Assembly: GCA_932294355.1 (NCBI GenBank)
Contig: OW028733.1
Coordinates: forward strand, 4,836,001 to 4,900,000
Direction: 5' to 3'
Length of the DNA: 64,000 nucleotides
From: Aporophyla lueneburgensis
Taxonomy: Eukaryota > Arthropoda > Insecta > Lepidoptera > Noctuidae
Position numbers and translations under genes: made by a program. The notes below the pieces were generated by a model that searched no databases, was not told the origin of the DNA, and worked only from the letters and a program-made list of their open reading frames with translations. This document shows, piece after piece, positions 1 to 10,319 of this stretch. The stretch's first letter is position 1, and the number at the start of each line of letters is the position of its first letter.

Positions 1-174
1 TTAGCTGTCTAAAATCTTAGTCTACTCTTCAATATTGTATTAATGTGGGGCATAAAAGTTATTACACAATTAATCTATCTTTCTAGTCTTTTCCCAATAT
101 TGAACTACCCTATGGTGAAATTTCTCTTTAGATATAATAAAAAAAAAAGTCTTTCCTCGCTAAAGCGTATCGTT

Positions 175-305
175 TTACTCAATACCGGGATTGTGGAAGT
201 CAGAAGGCAGAGTTCCACGTAAAATACTACCAGTATATTCAGCTCCATCCAGTTACACTGAAAGCCAACTTCAACAATGTTGGGAGAAAGCGGGCAGACG
301 ATGTG
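175..305 (+). repeat. SINE-like dispersed repeat, family A fragment
   Basis: This stretch matches the block at 31590-31735 in order and orientation: a run ending in tgtaaaatac, then a cagctgcatccggtta-like segment, then a tatagttgggaaaa-like segment. Other copies lie at 10320-10445, 31430-31735 (+) and 32545-32880, 62465-62620 (minus). Only the 3' part is present here. The flanking 1-174 is AT-rich with nothing I recognise. Confidence 0.55.
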
Positions 306-612
306 TAAATACCTAACTACGTAAGTCTGCATCTAGAAAACTGCACACCTGACAGTTTAAGCTTTTTAATACCACGTTTCTCCTTGACTCGTTTATCTAA
401 TGTCCACACTCGTCGGCCGTTTGTTCTCTTCTACAATGTTTTGTAACTAACTAGCTTCTTTCTATCAGTGACTTCGGTGGCGCGGAAGTCAACTATACGA
501 AAAAAATACTTGTTAGTCTTGAAATAGGGTTTTTAATCAGATTAGTACCTATTTTTAGAGACACAAAACAGGATCTGACTTACGAACCCAGGCAGGCAGT
601 TGACTTTGTACC
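306..612. other. AT-rich spacer, nothing recognised
   Basis: I see no coding potential, repeat family or structure in this interval beyond the start of the (TCA)n run at its right edge, which belongs to the next repeat. Confidence 0.5.
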
Positions 613-852
613 TATCATCATCATCATCATCATTTCAGCCGTAAGACGTCCACTACTGGACTTAAGCCTTCCCCAATTTGGGGGGCTTTGCCATAATCGC
701 CATGCTTGGCAGGCGGGTTGGCAATCGCAGTATGGTGGTAAAATGCATAGAGAACGCTGCTGCCCATTCTCTAGTAAGTCCCTTAGTCGCCTTTTGCGAC
801 ACCCACGGGAAGAAATGGGGTGGTGTTATTCTTTACGTCCGGCACCAAGCAC
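613..852 (-). repeat. (ATG)n-tailed RTE/SINE-type repeat, family D
   Basis: Read on the minus strand the unit ends in a (ATG)n microsatellite, the tail type of RTE-clade retrotransposons and the SINEs they mobilise. The plus strand reads catcatcat, then tttcagccg, then a 'ccactgctgga'-like block, then an aatttgggggg block. Copies of the same unit lie at 2042-2262, 2800-3005, 8862-9064, 30161-30237 and 44712-44945. No coding capacity is visible. Confidence 0.7.
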
Positions 853-929
853 CGGTACAAGAACCTATCTAAGTTGTACCTATCTATATTTCATTTTATC
901 ATCACTGCTCTCAAAAACAGTGTGGACCA

Positions 930-1040
930 ACAATTCAAAGACTGTGATGTGTGTCTCTGCGAACCCAGACTGATTTTGCGTGGTGTATTACAGCACACTC
1001 CCTCTCATAAAGAAGCCTGTGCAGTGGGAGCATTTTAGGT
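930..1040 (+). repeat. SINE 3' fragment
   Basis: The block with cgtggtgtatta followed by actccctctcataaag resembles 9350-9430 and 21720-21790. All three look like old copies of one tRNA-derived SINE body; the head is not recognisable here. Confidence 0.4.
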
Positions 1041-1067
1041 TGGTATAACAAAACAAATATAATTTAA

Positions 1068-1296
1068 CTAGCTTCTGCCAGCAAATTTTTGCTCCCCTAA
1101 CCCTTCCCGTCGCATCAAATAGCCTTCCAGTTTTCGTTGCTGCTCAGCTCCTTTTGATTGTAGCGTGATGTTATATAGCCTGTAACTCTCCTCAATAAAT
1201 AGGCTACCCAAGGCCTTTTTTTATTTCAGATCAAAAGTTCCTGAGATTACTGCGTCCAATCAAACAAACTCTTCAGCTTTATAATATTAGTATAGA
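1068..1296 (-). mobile_element. Short non-autonomous Helitron (Lep1-like), reverse orientation
   Basis: On the minus strand the element starts with TC at 1296-1295 and ends with CTAG at 1071-1068, flanked by A and T as Helitrons are. Its body is a common lepidopteran type: the 5' side reads ...ataatattataaagctgaag and the 3' side ...gcagaagctag. It carries no gene and would need a RepHel protein from elsewhere. Relatives lie at 25674-25946, 26753-27036, 29225-29486, 45526-45788, 48504-48758 and 55242-55541. Confidence 0.75.
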
Positions 1297-1319
1297 TTAC
1301 TTATCACGTAATTTAAAAA

Positions 1320-1715
1320 TAATTAATACATACATAAACTCCCACCTTCTTCTCATGGGGGTAGGGACAAACTACAGGCTGCCACATGTTACCATTCTTA
1401 GTTACTTCTTTTGCTTTGTTTACGTTCATAGATATATCTGGTCATACACGCACGACGGTTGCGATTCCTACGCAGCTGACCTTTCTGACGAAAGTCACCA
1501 ATAAAGTCACGTCCTTCTAGGGCGTAGATACTTTTTGATAGTCACATTTTATTTAACCTCTTAACATGATCAAACCATGTATTGAAAAGAGTATATGCTA
1601 TACTCTTTTCAATGTTGGTAACATTTCATTTTAAGCCGCACCGTTGTCTTATCACATCATTGCTCAGTCTATTCATAATAAAATCACACATGCTTCGTTG
1701 CATTTCTCGCATCGC
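1320..1715 (-). pseudogene. Degenerate non-LTR reverse transcriptase C-terminus (family B)
   Basis: The minus strand carries broken pieces of the same C-terminal protein segment seen at 10775-11155 and 63005-63310: the MRSMCG-type stretch near 1630-1700 and the 'SAYPHGKKV'-type C-terminus near 1345-1365, followed by an (ATGT)n-type tail at the left edge. The family belongs to non-LTR retrotransposon ORF2 downstream of the reverse transcriptase. Frames are shifted and stops are present, so the copy is dead. A perfect 15-bp-arm hairpin (1581-1613) interrupts it. Confidence 0.55.
1581..1613. repeat. Perfect hairpin, 15-bp arms, 3-nt loop
   Basis: Left arm 1581-1595 is attgaaaagagtata, the loop is tgc, and the right arm 1599-1613 is its exact reverse complement. 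It lies inside the retrotransposon fragment and is not followed by a feature that would make it a terminator. Confidence 0.85.
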
Positions 1716-2041
1716 TTGTTCATCCGCCTAGTGTGTGCAAACGAGACTGTTTTGTGTGGGATAGGCTCAGTGTTCGATTTAAAATATCCTTCTAATATTT
1801 TATATGTGAAAATTTGTACCTTTGGATATTTGTAACTCTATCAAGCAAAAACATAGTAGTATGGCAAAAAGATAGTTTACAAGCCAGGTTAACAGATACC
1901 TACATTAATAGTTTTTTGTCGTGATAGTACTTTTCCGTGGGACAGTTATGCACCACCACGCTGGTGAAGCCGCTGGCAAAAGCTGGTTAAGAATAGTTCA
2001 TGAAACCGTCTGTTAAAATAATATTTATGTGTTCCGTTTGG
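1716..2041. other. AT-rich spacer with a Helitron 3' remnant
   Basis: Most of the interval shows nothing. Around 1955-1990 the 'ccacgctggtgaagccgctgg' type block with ggcaaaagctgg is the 3' subterminal hairpin region of the Helitron family intact at 52463-52768; the CTAG end is lost here. Confidence 0.4.
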
Positions 2042-2262
2042 TTCCGGACATTAAGAATAGCAAGATCTCATCTCTTTCCATGGGTGTCATAAAAGGCGAT
2101 TAAACGAAATGGGCAACAGCGTTCTCTATGCAGTTTAACACCATACTGCGATGGCCAACTCGCCTGTCAAGCTTGGCGATTATGGCAAAATTTCTTCCTT
2201 TGGAGGAGGCCCATATCCAGCGGAGGACGTTTTTCGGCTGAAATTATGAATGATGATTATAA
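2042..2262 (+). repeat. (ATG)n-tailed RTE/SINE-type repeat, family D
   Basis: Same family as 613-852 in the opposite orientation: the ccatgggtgtcataaaaggc block comes first and the ggctgaaattatgaatgatg tail last. It is more diverged than the copy at 8862-9064. Confidence 0.65.
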
Positions 2263-2371
2263 TAATATTTACAAAATAATGCAATGTGGGTAGACATAAA
2301 TCTTTTTAAGTACACTTCGGTTTTCCTTTTCAAGTTAAATAAAAAGTCACACCTCACTGAAAAACTTTTGA

Positions 2372-2640
2372 ATGGCCTGTTAGTCTAGTGGTAAGTGACC
2401 CTGACTGCTAAAACTGAGGTCGTGGGTTCGATTCCCACCCAGAACAACTGTTTGTGTGATGAGCACCATCATTTGTTCTGTGTCTGGGTGTAATTTATCT
2501 ATAATATGTATATATTTAGAAATATATAAATATGTTTATCAGTTGTCTGGTTATCATAGTACAGGCTCTGCCTAGTTTGGGATCAGACAACGATGTGTTG
2601 GTTGTCCTAAGATATTTATTATTATTTATTTATTAAACTC
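2372..2640 (+). mobile_element. tRNA-derived SINE
   Basis: The head reads like a tRNA gene: an A-box-like tagtctagtggtaag at about 2382 and a B-box gggttcgattcccac at about 2423, spaced as in a polymerase III internal promoter. It is followed by a non-tRNA body and an AT-rich tail made of tatttatta repeats. The head cannot fold as a complete functional tRNA with a paired acceptor stem, so I call a SINE rather than a tRNA gene. Moth SINEs of this structure are known; I infer the same class without being able to name the family. Confidence 0.75.
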
Positions 2641-2799
2641 TCATAAAATACCCGACTGCGTGACAACAAAGATAGTGTAAAGATATTTCACGCGAACTTA
2701 TGTTAGACTCTTTATATCCTCGAAGTAATATAACGGCTGGATGGATTGTAATACTTAATGATACATTTTCAAGTACTTAGATGCAGTTAGTGTTCGTTT

Positions 2800-3005
2800 G
2801 TTCTTTTATTTTATTTCAGCCGAAAGATGTCCATTGCTGGACACAGGCCTCTCTCAAAAGATGGGTTTTGCCATAATCGCCATACTTGGCAGGCGGGTTG
2901 GCGATCGTAGTATGGTGGCAAAATGGATACAGAGCGCTGTTGGTCATTGTGTAGTAAGTCCCTTAGTCACCTTTTACGACACCCACGGGAGTAGATGGAG
3001 ATGAA
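2800..3005 (-). repeat. (ATG)n-tailed RTE/SINE-type repeat, family D
   Basis: The body matches 613-852 (ccattgctggacacaggcc, then ccataatcgccatacttggc), but the (TCA)n tail has been replaced by a T-rich run at the left edge. Confidence 0.65.
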
Positions 3006-3636
3006 ATCTGAGATTGCACTAAAGTTACTGCCACCTCTTGTATTTTACTGCTGGAAAAGAAATCCTGCTTAGAACATTTTACTTGCAGAACAGAACACTT
3101 GGCACGTGGCAATACATGTAGGCCTCTACATCACTCCGCCAAATTCGATCAACCGCCTTTTCGTTAACATTAGGGGTATTCGGTCCCCATAACGTCCCCA
3201 TTGTAATGGGGGACGATAGCATCACTATTTATTGGCGACATTTTCAATTTCGGGATAAAACTGAACAATTTGAAGAAACCCCAATCACACTTTGTAATGG
3301 TTATCGCTGAGGTCGTTAGAAGAAAAGCCATATTGCATAAGTTTTAAACTATTTAAAAGCAGGAGATCTTAAGGCAAATTCTCGTAATTAAAATCGTTCA
3401 AAATCTATAAGCAGTTCCATCTCGGTGACAATTAAATATCAAAAACCTGTCAAAACTGTAGAGAAACTCGAGGTATTTTTGACAGATTGAGACTAAGATA
3501 GGCTGTGAACGTTTTTAAAATTACGAAAATTACCCCTCTTATATACAACACATATAAAGTAGGTACTAAAAAGCGGAAATCAGGAAAGGTTTCCTTTTTT
3601 CACCTATTTCATATTAATGCATAATAATTTAATATC
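3006..3636. other. Spacer, nothing recognised
   Basis: AT-rich DNA with no reading frame or repeat I can relate to other parts of the window. A small ccccataacgtccccatt direct duplication near 3185 is the only local structure. Confidence 0.4.
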
Positions 3637-3867
3637 TGGATGACCGAGCTTTGCTCGGTATTTTTTGATAAATTAATAAGTTTATGCTCAAGTTGATTAT
3701 CGATAAAGTTGGTCATTGAAAACACGAACAAAACAACATTTTATAAAAATGAATCCTAGCTAGATCGATTTATCGCCCCGGAAACCCCCTGTGTACTAAA
3801 TTTCATGAAAATCGTTGGAGCCGTTTCCGAGATTCAGATTATATATATATACAAGAATTGCTCGTTT
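3637..3867 (-). mobile_element. Dispersed element with terminal hairpin (accgagcaaagctcggt family)
   Basis: The unit is repeated in opposite orientation at 30965-31197: both share tttaaacgagcaa at one side, a (TA)n run, tctcggaaacggctc, a cgataaatcgat block and a perfect hairpin accgagcaaagctcggt at the other end. A hairpin close to one terminus and no target duplication fit a Helitron-type non-autonomous element, but I cannot see a clean TC/CTRR pair, so the class is uncertain. Confidence 0.55.
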
Positions 3868-5039
3868 AAATGTATAAGATTAATGCAATAATTAATTTGT
3901 TTCGACTATGTCATCGCTCACATTTTGAATGAAACTGGGTTAAAAGAAAATGTTTGAAAATTGCTCTTTATCGCTCCTTGGTTGTACCAGGCATATGTAC
4001 ATATAACAAAAAGATCACAATTTTTACCAATGGTACAAAAGTAAATCTTGACCAGTTGAAGTTAGAACTGTGCTGACCCTAATAAATTAGTTAGGTGCAA
4101 ATATAACAAAGGCAATACAAAAGGCAATATTGCAATCTTTTCAAATATTGCAAGAAGAATTGGTATGAAGAAAAATTAATGACGTCTTCACAGGAAACTA
4201 TTGACTCCAAATTTTAAAGAAATGTTTTCGGCGCGCCGCGACGGTGCGAAACGCTTCTGATAGAACAATTCAATGAAATTTTCAGAATTTCTATGAAAAC
4301 TTAACTCTGGAAAAATCTACTAGGGTCACAGCAGTTGCCTGCGGGAACCTTTCAGTATTTATGTGATATGAACACCATCTAGACACGCGGCAGCGTGTCA
4401 AGCCAAGTTCAAGTAACAGAACTGGCGAGCAGCACCGTGTGTAATATTACACGAACCATTTGGAGCCACTTTTGACCCCCTCATAACCCAATTTTTTTTT
4501 CACATAAACGTGTCAAAGGACTATGCCAGAAACTATAGAGCTTTGACCCATAAAATAACAGTTTGATTACAAGCATGAAAAATGTAGCATTCTATTGCTG
4601 CTTTATTAGAGATATCTAAATTATGTCTAAAAGCCTTTAGAACTTGCTGTGTCTGTTTAAATCTACAATGCTTATTATTTAGGATTTTTCACTACGGTCA
4701 AATCCGAGCAATAAATACCGTAGTATTTACATACCTGTTATAACAATTTCCATGTTGCAACAACATATCTTAGCATCCTGTCGACGCACAAGTGACCATG
4801 TATGCACCTCGACATCGTTACCCAACTCGAGCATTGTTCAAAATGGAAGCAATAATCAGAATCCGTGGCAAATAGTAAAAAGTCGGCGAATAGGCGAGAT
4901 CGAGTCCGTGTACAAGAGCAAAAGTCGTCGGGATAATGTAACAGTAATAATATTGACCACGTTGAGATTAGGGAGCGTAAAATACAAACAGCAATGCAAC
5001 GGCAAACAGAACAGAGCTAATGTCAAAAAGTCAAAGAAT
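3868..5039. other. Spacer, nothing recognised
   Basis: No repeat or gene recognised. An open frame of 156 codons begins at 4752 but runs into the terminal inverted repeat and body of the next transposon, has no recognisable domain, and is best treated as chance. Confidence 0.4.
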
Positions 5040-5047
5040 GACTTTTT

Positions 5048-5547
5048 TAGTGGTGGGCGTTACGACAACGAACCGTTTCCGAAGACCGTTTTATGTTTTG
5101 CAACGATGAAACCATTTTTACGTCATGGGTCCAAATTGTCTTTGTTGCACAAACCAGTCTTCGAATTACTAGATGCGATTATTTACTTTACAGCTAAGAA
5201 AATACGGTCGAGAACCCATTGATTCACCTATCACACTCGTCGCGTCGTCGTCCTTAGTCCGTTCCAAAGACCGTTTTATGTTCTGCGACGACTACGACGA
5301 TGAAACTATTTTTACGTCTAGGATCCAAACAGTTTTCGTTACACAAACCAGTCTTCGAATAACTTGATGCGATTTTTTATTTTATTGCTAAGGAAATACG
5401 GTCGAGAACGCACAAGAACGCATTAATTTTATTGATTTAACGGCTCTTCAAACCAGTTGCGACGACAACCGTTTTCTGCAACCGTTTTCGTCGTCGGAAA
5501 AACGGTTGCGTTTCGTCCGTCAAAAATTCGACAACGACCCACCACTA
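5048..5547. mobile_element. hAT-like non-autonomous DNA transposon
   Basis: The ends are inverted: tagtggtgggcgttacgaca on the left and, reading inward from the right, tagtggtgggtcgttgtcg. The adjacent 8-mers actttttt (5041-5048) and actttttg (5548-5555) differ at one base, which fits a hAT 8-bp target duplication within one base of alignment slack. Inside is an imperfect tandem duplication (about 5085-5220 and 5265-5400, each with ccagtcttcgaat and aaatacggtcgagaac). No transposase remains. Confidence 0.6.
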
Positions 5548-5904
5548 ACTTTTTGACATTACCATTAGCTCGTCAATGACGTTTCATTACACCTTAAGTA
5601 GTGCTAGAGCTCAAATGCGAAACATTTCTTAGAAAATATATTCATAATAATATTATATAGGTATTCACAAAGATTATTTTCATTAACTGTGTGTAATTTA
5701 ACCAAATACATATTAAAATCCGTATATAGTAAATTAATAAATATTATTTTTGAAATTCAAAACAATGGTAATACTCAAAAATGCCAATTTCAAATATTAA
5801 TTTTCACAAACAACCATATTGATGGTACAAACTCAATATTTCAACCTATTTTTATTATTATTGACCATACTATCTTAAAATATATACATAATTTAAAATC
5901 TAAG
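5548..5904. other. AT-rich spacer, nothing recognised
   Basis: Strongly AT-rich; the 72-codon open frame here has the low-complexity composition expected by chance. Confidence 0.4.
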
Positions 5905-7183
5905 TAAAAAATATGTACATGTATATACAATATAAAAATAAAAGATCATAAAGCATCAAAATATTCGTCTGCATCGTTGTCAACAGGAAACGTGCCCAAA
6001 AGGCTGGCAGCATTGCCACGTTGTATGGCAATGCTAATTCTTTGACCAAAAAATAAGCCAGCCCTCTGGTCATGTGAAGAGTCGACTAGCCGCTTGGCAA
6101 TATCTCGGAATACTATGTGAGCACTCGGACCCCATGGCCCTAGAGTTTCAACCCCAAACGGCTCGAAAATATAATAATTTAATAATAATTTCCAATTAGG
6201 TTAGAATATTTGCGCCGTTTGAGGCTTTCAGCACCTGCAGCAGCCGCTCCAGCACAGCCCGCCGTGCTGAGAAGATGGGATGGCGCAAGGGTGTCGACAC
6301 AAGTTGCGTCCCACACCAAAGGCCGACCTAGCTTCCAAGGCATTATGGTCATTCCGTCAGGTCTCTTCCCATCGTCGCGTGCCAAGCCATTGGGTTCTAG
6401 AACAGCTGGCACCCCGGCGGTGACAAGAGCACGACGGATGATGTCATTGATGCTGGCGTGCCGTGCTATCCGGCCTGCGCTCCTACTGCAGGATAGGCCA
6501 TGGTGTCCGAGGTAGTCGACACCTTCACCGCATTGGCAGCAATGCAGAGCCACTTAAGGAGCGCCCAGACGCAGGCATGTAGCAATCCGGAAGGTGGTGT
6601 CACTCAGCATAGTACCTATGTTGGGTGACGGTAGTGCCTGAAGCCAGAGGCCCGACTCCCACTCGCCCACAGCTAGAAGGCGGGCACGCTCAGCAGTATT
6701 GGTGGACGTATTTATAAGATTATTCCGTACCAACCTGCAGAGCGGCTCATCCCACTGTCTCTGGAAAGATGGGTTCACGGGCCGATCTGTATCCGGGCAA
6801 GTCATTTTCCAGGCATTCACTGCATCTGTGAAGCACGGCACTTCAGAGTCAACCAAGGACGGAGCTAAAATTTTCCCGGTCAACTTTTCAGTGCTGTGGA
6901 CAGAGGATAGGAATGCCGGTAAGCTAATACTAGTAATTTTACGGACGCCGAGACCACCAAAGCGGATGGGTAGTGTGGCTTGAAGCCACGCTCGGTCGTC
7001 CAAGGCCACATTTAAAATGGATGTTAGTGTACTGCGAATAATTTGGTCAATTTTGTCCAGGAGCTGTGGCTGCTTCCATAAGGGGGAAGAGCGAAGGAAA
7101 TGTATAAAATTTGGGCCAAAACAACAATTTTTGAAATTAAATAACTGTTTTTGTTCCGCGTGTGTGCGTACTAAGTAACGCAA
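5905..7183 (-). pseudogene. 5'-truncated retrotransposon protein: post-RT region, zinc knuckle, restriction-like endonuclease
   Basis: Read on the minus strand from 7183 this is the C-terminal part of a retrotransposon polyprotein. Residues 1-209 are a post-RT region (it includes NVALDDRAWLQATLP and RFGGLGVRK). An in-frame TAA at 6556-6554 follows. The same frame continues with CQCGEGVDYLGHHGLSC, a C-x-C...H...C knuckle, then DGKRPDG, VWDATCVDTL and KRRKY. That order (knuckle, PD, D 14 residues on, then K..KY) matches the restriction-like endonuclease of R2-type non-LTR elements. After a frameshift near 6180 the frame resumes as FEPFGVETLGPWGPSA and ends at 5946. The reverse transcriptase core is missing, so the copy is 5' truncated. 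What I see is the motifs; the endonuclease assignment is inference and the clade is unresolved. A second 3' end lies at 59770-59990. Confidence 0.6.
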
Positions 7184-7716
7184 ATGGTCGCGATTAAAAC
7201 AGGAAATACGTCTTGGGTTTTTAAATTCTTTTTTATCGCTAACTTATTATCCGCAAGTGTAACAGAATAATAGTTAAGCAACAAAGGGTCATAATTTCTT
7301 GTGAAATTTTTGATTAAGTTACATTTCCGGTTCGGTGGTGAAGGGTGGGGCAGGATCTGGCATTGTCATTTGGCTCATATAGTGAAGCTTGCGACATAGG
7401 TACATATATAATCCAAATTTCATAAACACAATTATTTAAATTTAGATACTAACGTCCAAAAATCGTCATTTTTATCACTGACTGACCTATAGATCAAAAC
7501 TCTAACCCAGTTCCAGATGATCTAGAAAGTTCAAATTTGGCATACAGATAGGTAATTAGATGAATACAAAGGAATAAATCAGAAACCGGTAAATTTTTAT
7601 AATTTTATTATAATTTTTCACTTAATTGATTCTATTAGGAACACAAAAACCATTTGGTATTCATTTTGTTATAAATAAATACCTACTAATAATCTATGTA
7701 CAAAAAGTAATGATAT
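7184..7716. other. Spacer, nothing recognised
   Basis: AT-rich sequence with no recognisable gene or repeat. Confidence 0.4.
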
Positions 7717-8263
7717 CCCATCAAAAACCTAAATGTAAAATGAGAGCCAAGTTCAATATTATGATATATGCCTTGGTTGTTGACTTTAACGACAAAAGAA
7801 GTGAGATCTAAATGGGTGCCTAGTTCAATGGTCAGTCCTGAAATTTATTTATAACTACATAAAATATCATTTCTTCTTATAACTTTGGATAACATATTGT
7901 ATCCTAAGGTCTGACTTGGCTAGTTTTCAAATACGAATTATATTATAGCCTTCGCAAGTTCTAAACCTGTTACTTGTCTGTTCTTATTTTATCGTTCCGA
8001 AAATTTGGCTTGCCTGTAGAAACTAGCCATCGAACATAATAATTCGTGAATGAGAACAAGCCAAGTCAGACCTTAGGCTCGATATAATATCCTAATGTTA
8101 TAAGAAGAAATGAAATTTTATGTAGTTATAAATAAATTTCAGGACTGACCATTGAATTTGACACCCATTTAGATCTCACTTCTTTTGTCGTTAAAGTCAA
8201 TAACCAAGGCATATATCATAATATTGAACTTGGTTCTCATTTTAAATTTATGTTTTTGATGGG
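7717..8263. mobile_element. Foldback element with about 204-bp inverted arms
   Basis: The left arm (7717-7921, starting cccatcaaaaacctaaatg) and right arm (8060-8263, ending tttttgatggg) are reverse complements with scattered mismatches, separated by a spacer of about 138 bp. No open frame of note and no obvious target duplication. It could be a long-TIR MITE or an inverted duplication. Confidence 0.65.
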
Positions 8264-8299
8264 TTGTATAAACTGATATTAAGGCTTAAGTTTCTAATC

Positions 8300-8720
8300 T
8301 AATCATATAGCCTGCAGTTTCCTACAGCAGGGTAAAAGCCTCCCTCTCCCTTTGCCACACAATTCTTTTTCTAGTGTTGTCTTTGTCTCGGCCTGCTGCG
8401 ATGGTGTCATTCGGTCAGTGACCCAATTGGTGGTTCTATTAACCCATTTATCGTCTTACATGCTGCAGAGAGTCTTACATGTCCGGTCCAATTCCACTTA
8501 AGTTAAGCGGCTTTCTGGGCACGTCCATGATCATGGATCTGGCTCGTAGTGGTGTGTTGCTTATACAGTCCAATATTCAATCCCCCAGGATACTGCTCTT
8601 TATAGCTCGAAAGTAAAACTCAAGCTTGTACCTCTGCTGAAGTATTAAAGACCAAGTTTGAGCACCGTATGTGGAAATGGGAGAACATTATGTTGGTAGG
8701 TATCTAATAATACCAGCCAT
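8300..8720 (-). pseudogene. Degenerate RTE-type reverse transcriptase C-terminus
   Basis: On the minus strand about 8665-8700 encodes a YGAQTWSL motif, the hallmark just after the RT thumb in RTE-related ORF2 proteins, also seen in the fragment at 20960-21460. The rest of the interval (to about 8300) keeps similarity to the following region in several frames with stops. It is dead. Confidence 0.5.
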
Positions 8721-8861
8721 ACTATATTGATCCAAACAGACTGGATTTGGCAACAGTGTTGAATATATTATGTTATATGTATATGTTAAAGATTTATGTA
8801 ATTCCAAATTTAGTGAAATTATTAATTCCTTAATTAGTTAAGGTACAGTTTTAATGTTTAT

Positions 8862-9064
8862 TCCCCCCATTTCTTCCCGTGGGTGTCGTAAGAGGCGACT
8901 ACGGGACTTACTAGAGAATGGGCAGCATCGTTCTCTATGCATTTTACCACCATACTGCGATCGCCAATCCGCCTGCCAAGCGTGGCGATTATGGCAAAGC
9001 CCCCCAAATTGGGGGAGGTCATGTCCAGCAGTGGACGTATTACGGCTGAAATGATGATGATGAT
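8862..9064 (+). repeat. (ATG)n-tailed RTE/SINE-type repeat, family D
   Basis: A well-preserved copy: starts with ccccccatttcttcccgtgg, ends with ggctgaaatgatgatgatga. It is the plus-strand counterpart of 613-852. Confidence 0.75.
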
Positions 9065-9204
9065 GACAGTTTTAATGTCTCTTTCATTCTGTAACACCAG
9101 TCCAACAATACGGGTAATCTATATTCTACAATAAAAATCTTCTTATGAAGACGCCATTTTCTTCTATTTAAAAAACATAACACCATGTTCGAATCTAATG
9201 GAAT

Positions 9205-9432
9205 TAATCCAGACTTACGAGTTTGTAGGTCGTGACTTTACTTTGTGTATTTAAATTCATAACCACAGCTCTCTAAATGGTGAAGTAGTACAACGTGAGG
9301 AAAGCGACATGTCCTAGGTCCAAAATTTAAAGACATGCGACATCCGCCAACCTGCACTGGGTCGGCGTGGTGGATTATGGCTCACTCCATCTCATAAAGA
9401 GGAGGCCTGTATTCCAGCAGCAAAAACATTAT
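9205..9432 (+). repeat. Degenerate SINE
   Basis: The order of blocks (gaggaaagcgacatg, then gcgacatccgccaacctgca, then ggcgtggtggattatggctc, then tctcataaagaggaggcc) is the body of a common moth SINE also seen at 930-1040 and 21600-21790. The tRNA-like head is too eroded to call boxes. Confidence 0.5.
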
Positions 9433-9455
9433 TTGTTGATTACACTTATGCTGGC

Positions 9456-9510
9456 TTTTTAGGGTTCCGTTGCCAAATGGCAAAAAACGGAACCCTTATA
9501 GATTCGTCAT

Positions 9511-9541
<31 letters not shown>

Positions 9542-10116
9542 CGTCCGTATGTCACAGCCATTTTATTCCGAAACTATAAGAGCTATGCTGTTGAAACTTG
9601 GTAAGTAGGTGTATTCTATGAACCGCATTAAGATTTTCATACTAAAATAGAAAAAAAAACAATAAATTTTGGGGTTCCCCATACATAGAACTGAAACTCA
9701 AAAATGTTTTTTTTCATCAAACATATACGTATGGGGTATCTATGAATAGGTCTTCAAAAATGGTAATGAGGTTTCTAATATCATTTTTTTCTAAACTGAA
9801 TAGTTTGCGCGAGAGACACTTCCAAAGTGGTAAAATGTGTGTCCCCCCCCCCCCGTAACTTCTAAAATAAGAGAATGACAAAACTAAAAAAAATATATGA
9901 TGTACATTACCATGTAAACTACCAACGAAAATTGGTTTGAACGAAATCGAGTGAGTAGTTTTTTTTTAAAACGTCATAAATCGTAAACCGCAATTTACCT
10001 TACATTCAATCAACTGAAATATAAAAATTAAAAAATATATATATTTTTAAACCGAAAATACCTTTGTTTGTACGGAACCCTCGGTGCGCGAGTCCGACTC
10101 GCACTTGGCCGGTTTT
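9456..10116 (+). mobile_element. Family C dispersed element with (GTCT)n microsatellite, full length
   Basis: Begins with a hairpin made of agggttccgttgcca and tggcaaaaaacggaaccc, followed at once by (GTCT)n and (GTCC)n, and ends with gtgcgcgagtccgactcgcac, itself a hairpin, then ttggccggtttt. The copy at 28209-28883 has the same ends and an almost identical interior; 11171-11495 is truncated at its 3' side. No coding capacity. This is an abundant lepidopteran type; its class is unclear to me. Confidence 0.75.
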
Positions 10117-10319
10117 ATTATTTAGGTAAAACCATGCCACTAACATTAAAGGTCACATTAAAAAATATTTTAACTTAAATATCCTGTGATTTCACCAATT
10201 CGGCATGAAACAACTATTGGTGTGACCTACCGGATGGTGCTCCCAGGTTTGAGCTTCAGAAATATCATCTTAGAAAAGTGTACTAAAACACAGACACGAC
10301 AGGCTACTGAGGAACGTGG

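Noticed and set aside
2372..2445. A tRNA gene
   Set aside because: A- and B-box-like sequences are present, but the acceptor stem does not pair and a SINE body and AT-rich tail follow.
4752..5222. A 156-codon open frame as a host gene
   Set aside because: Its second half runs through the TIR and body of a hAT-like transposon, no domain is recognisable, and composition is not gene-like.
9838..9855. Poly(C) run as a functional G-quadruplex site
   Set aside because: The same run occurs in the sister family C copy near 28602 and is simply part of the repeat; nothing nearby suggests a regulatory role.
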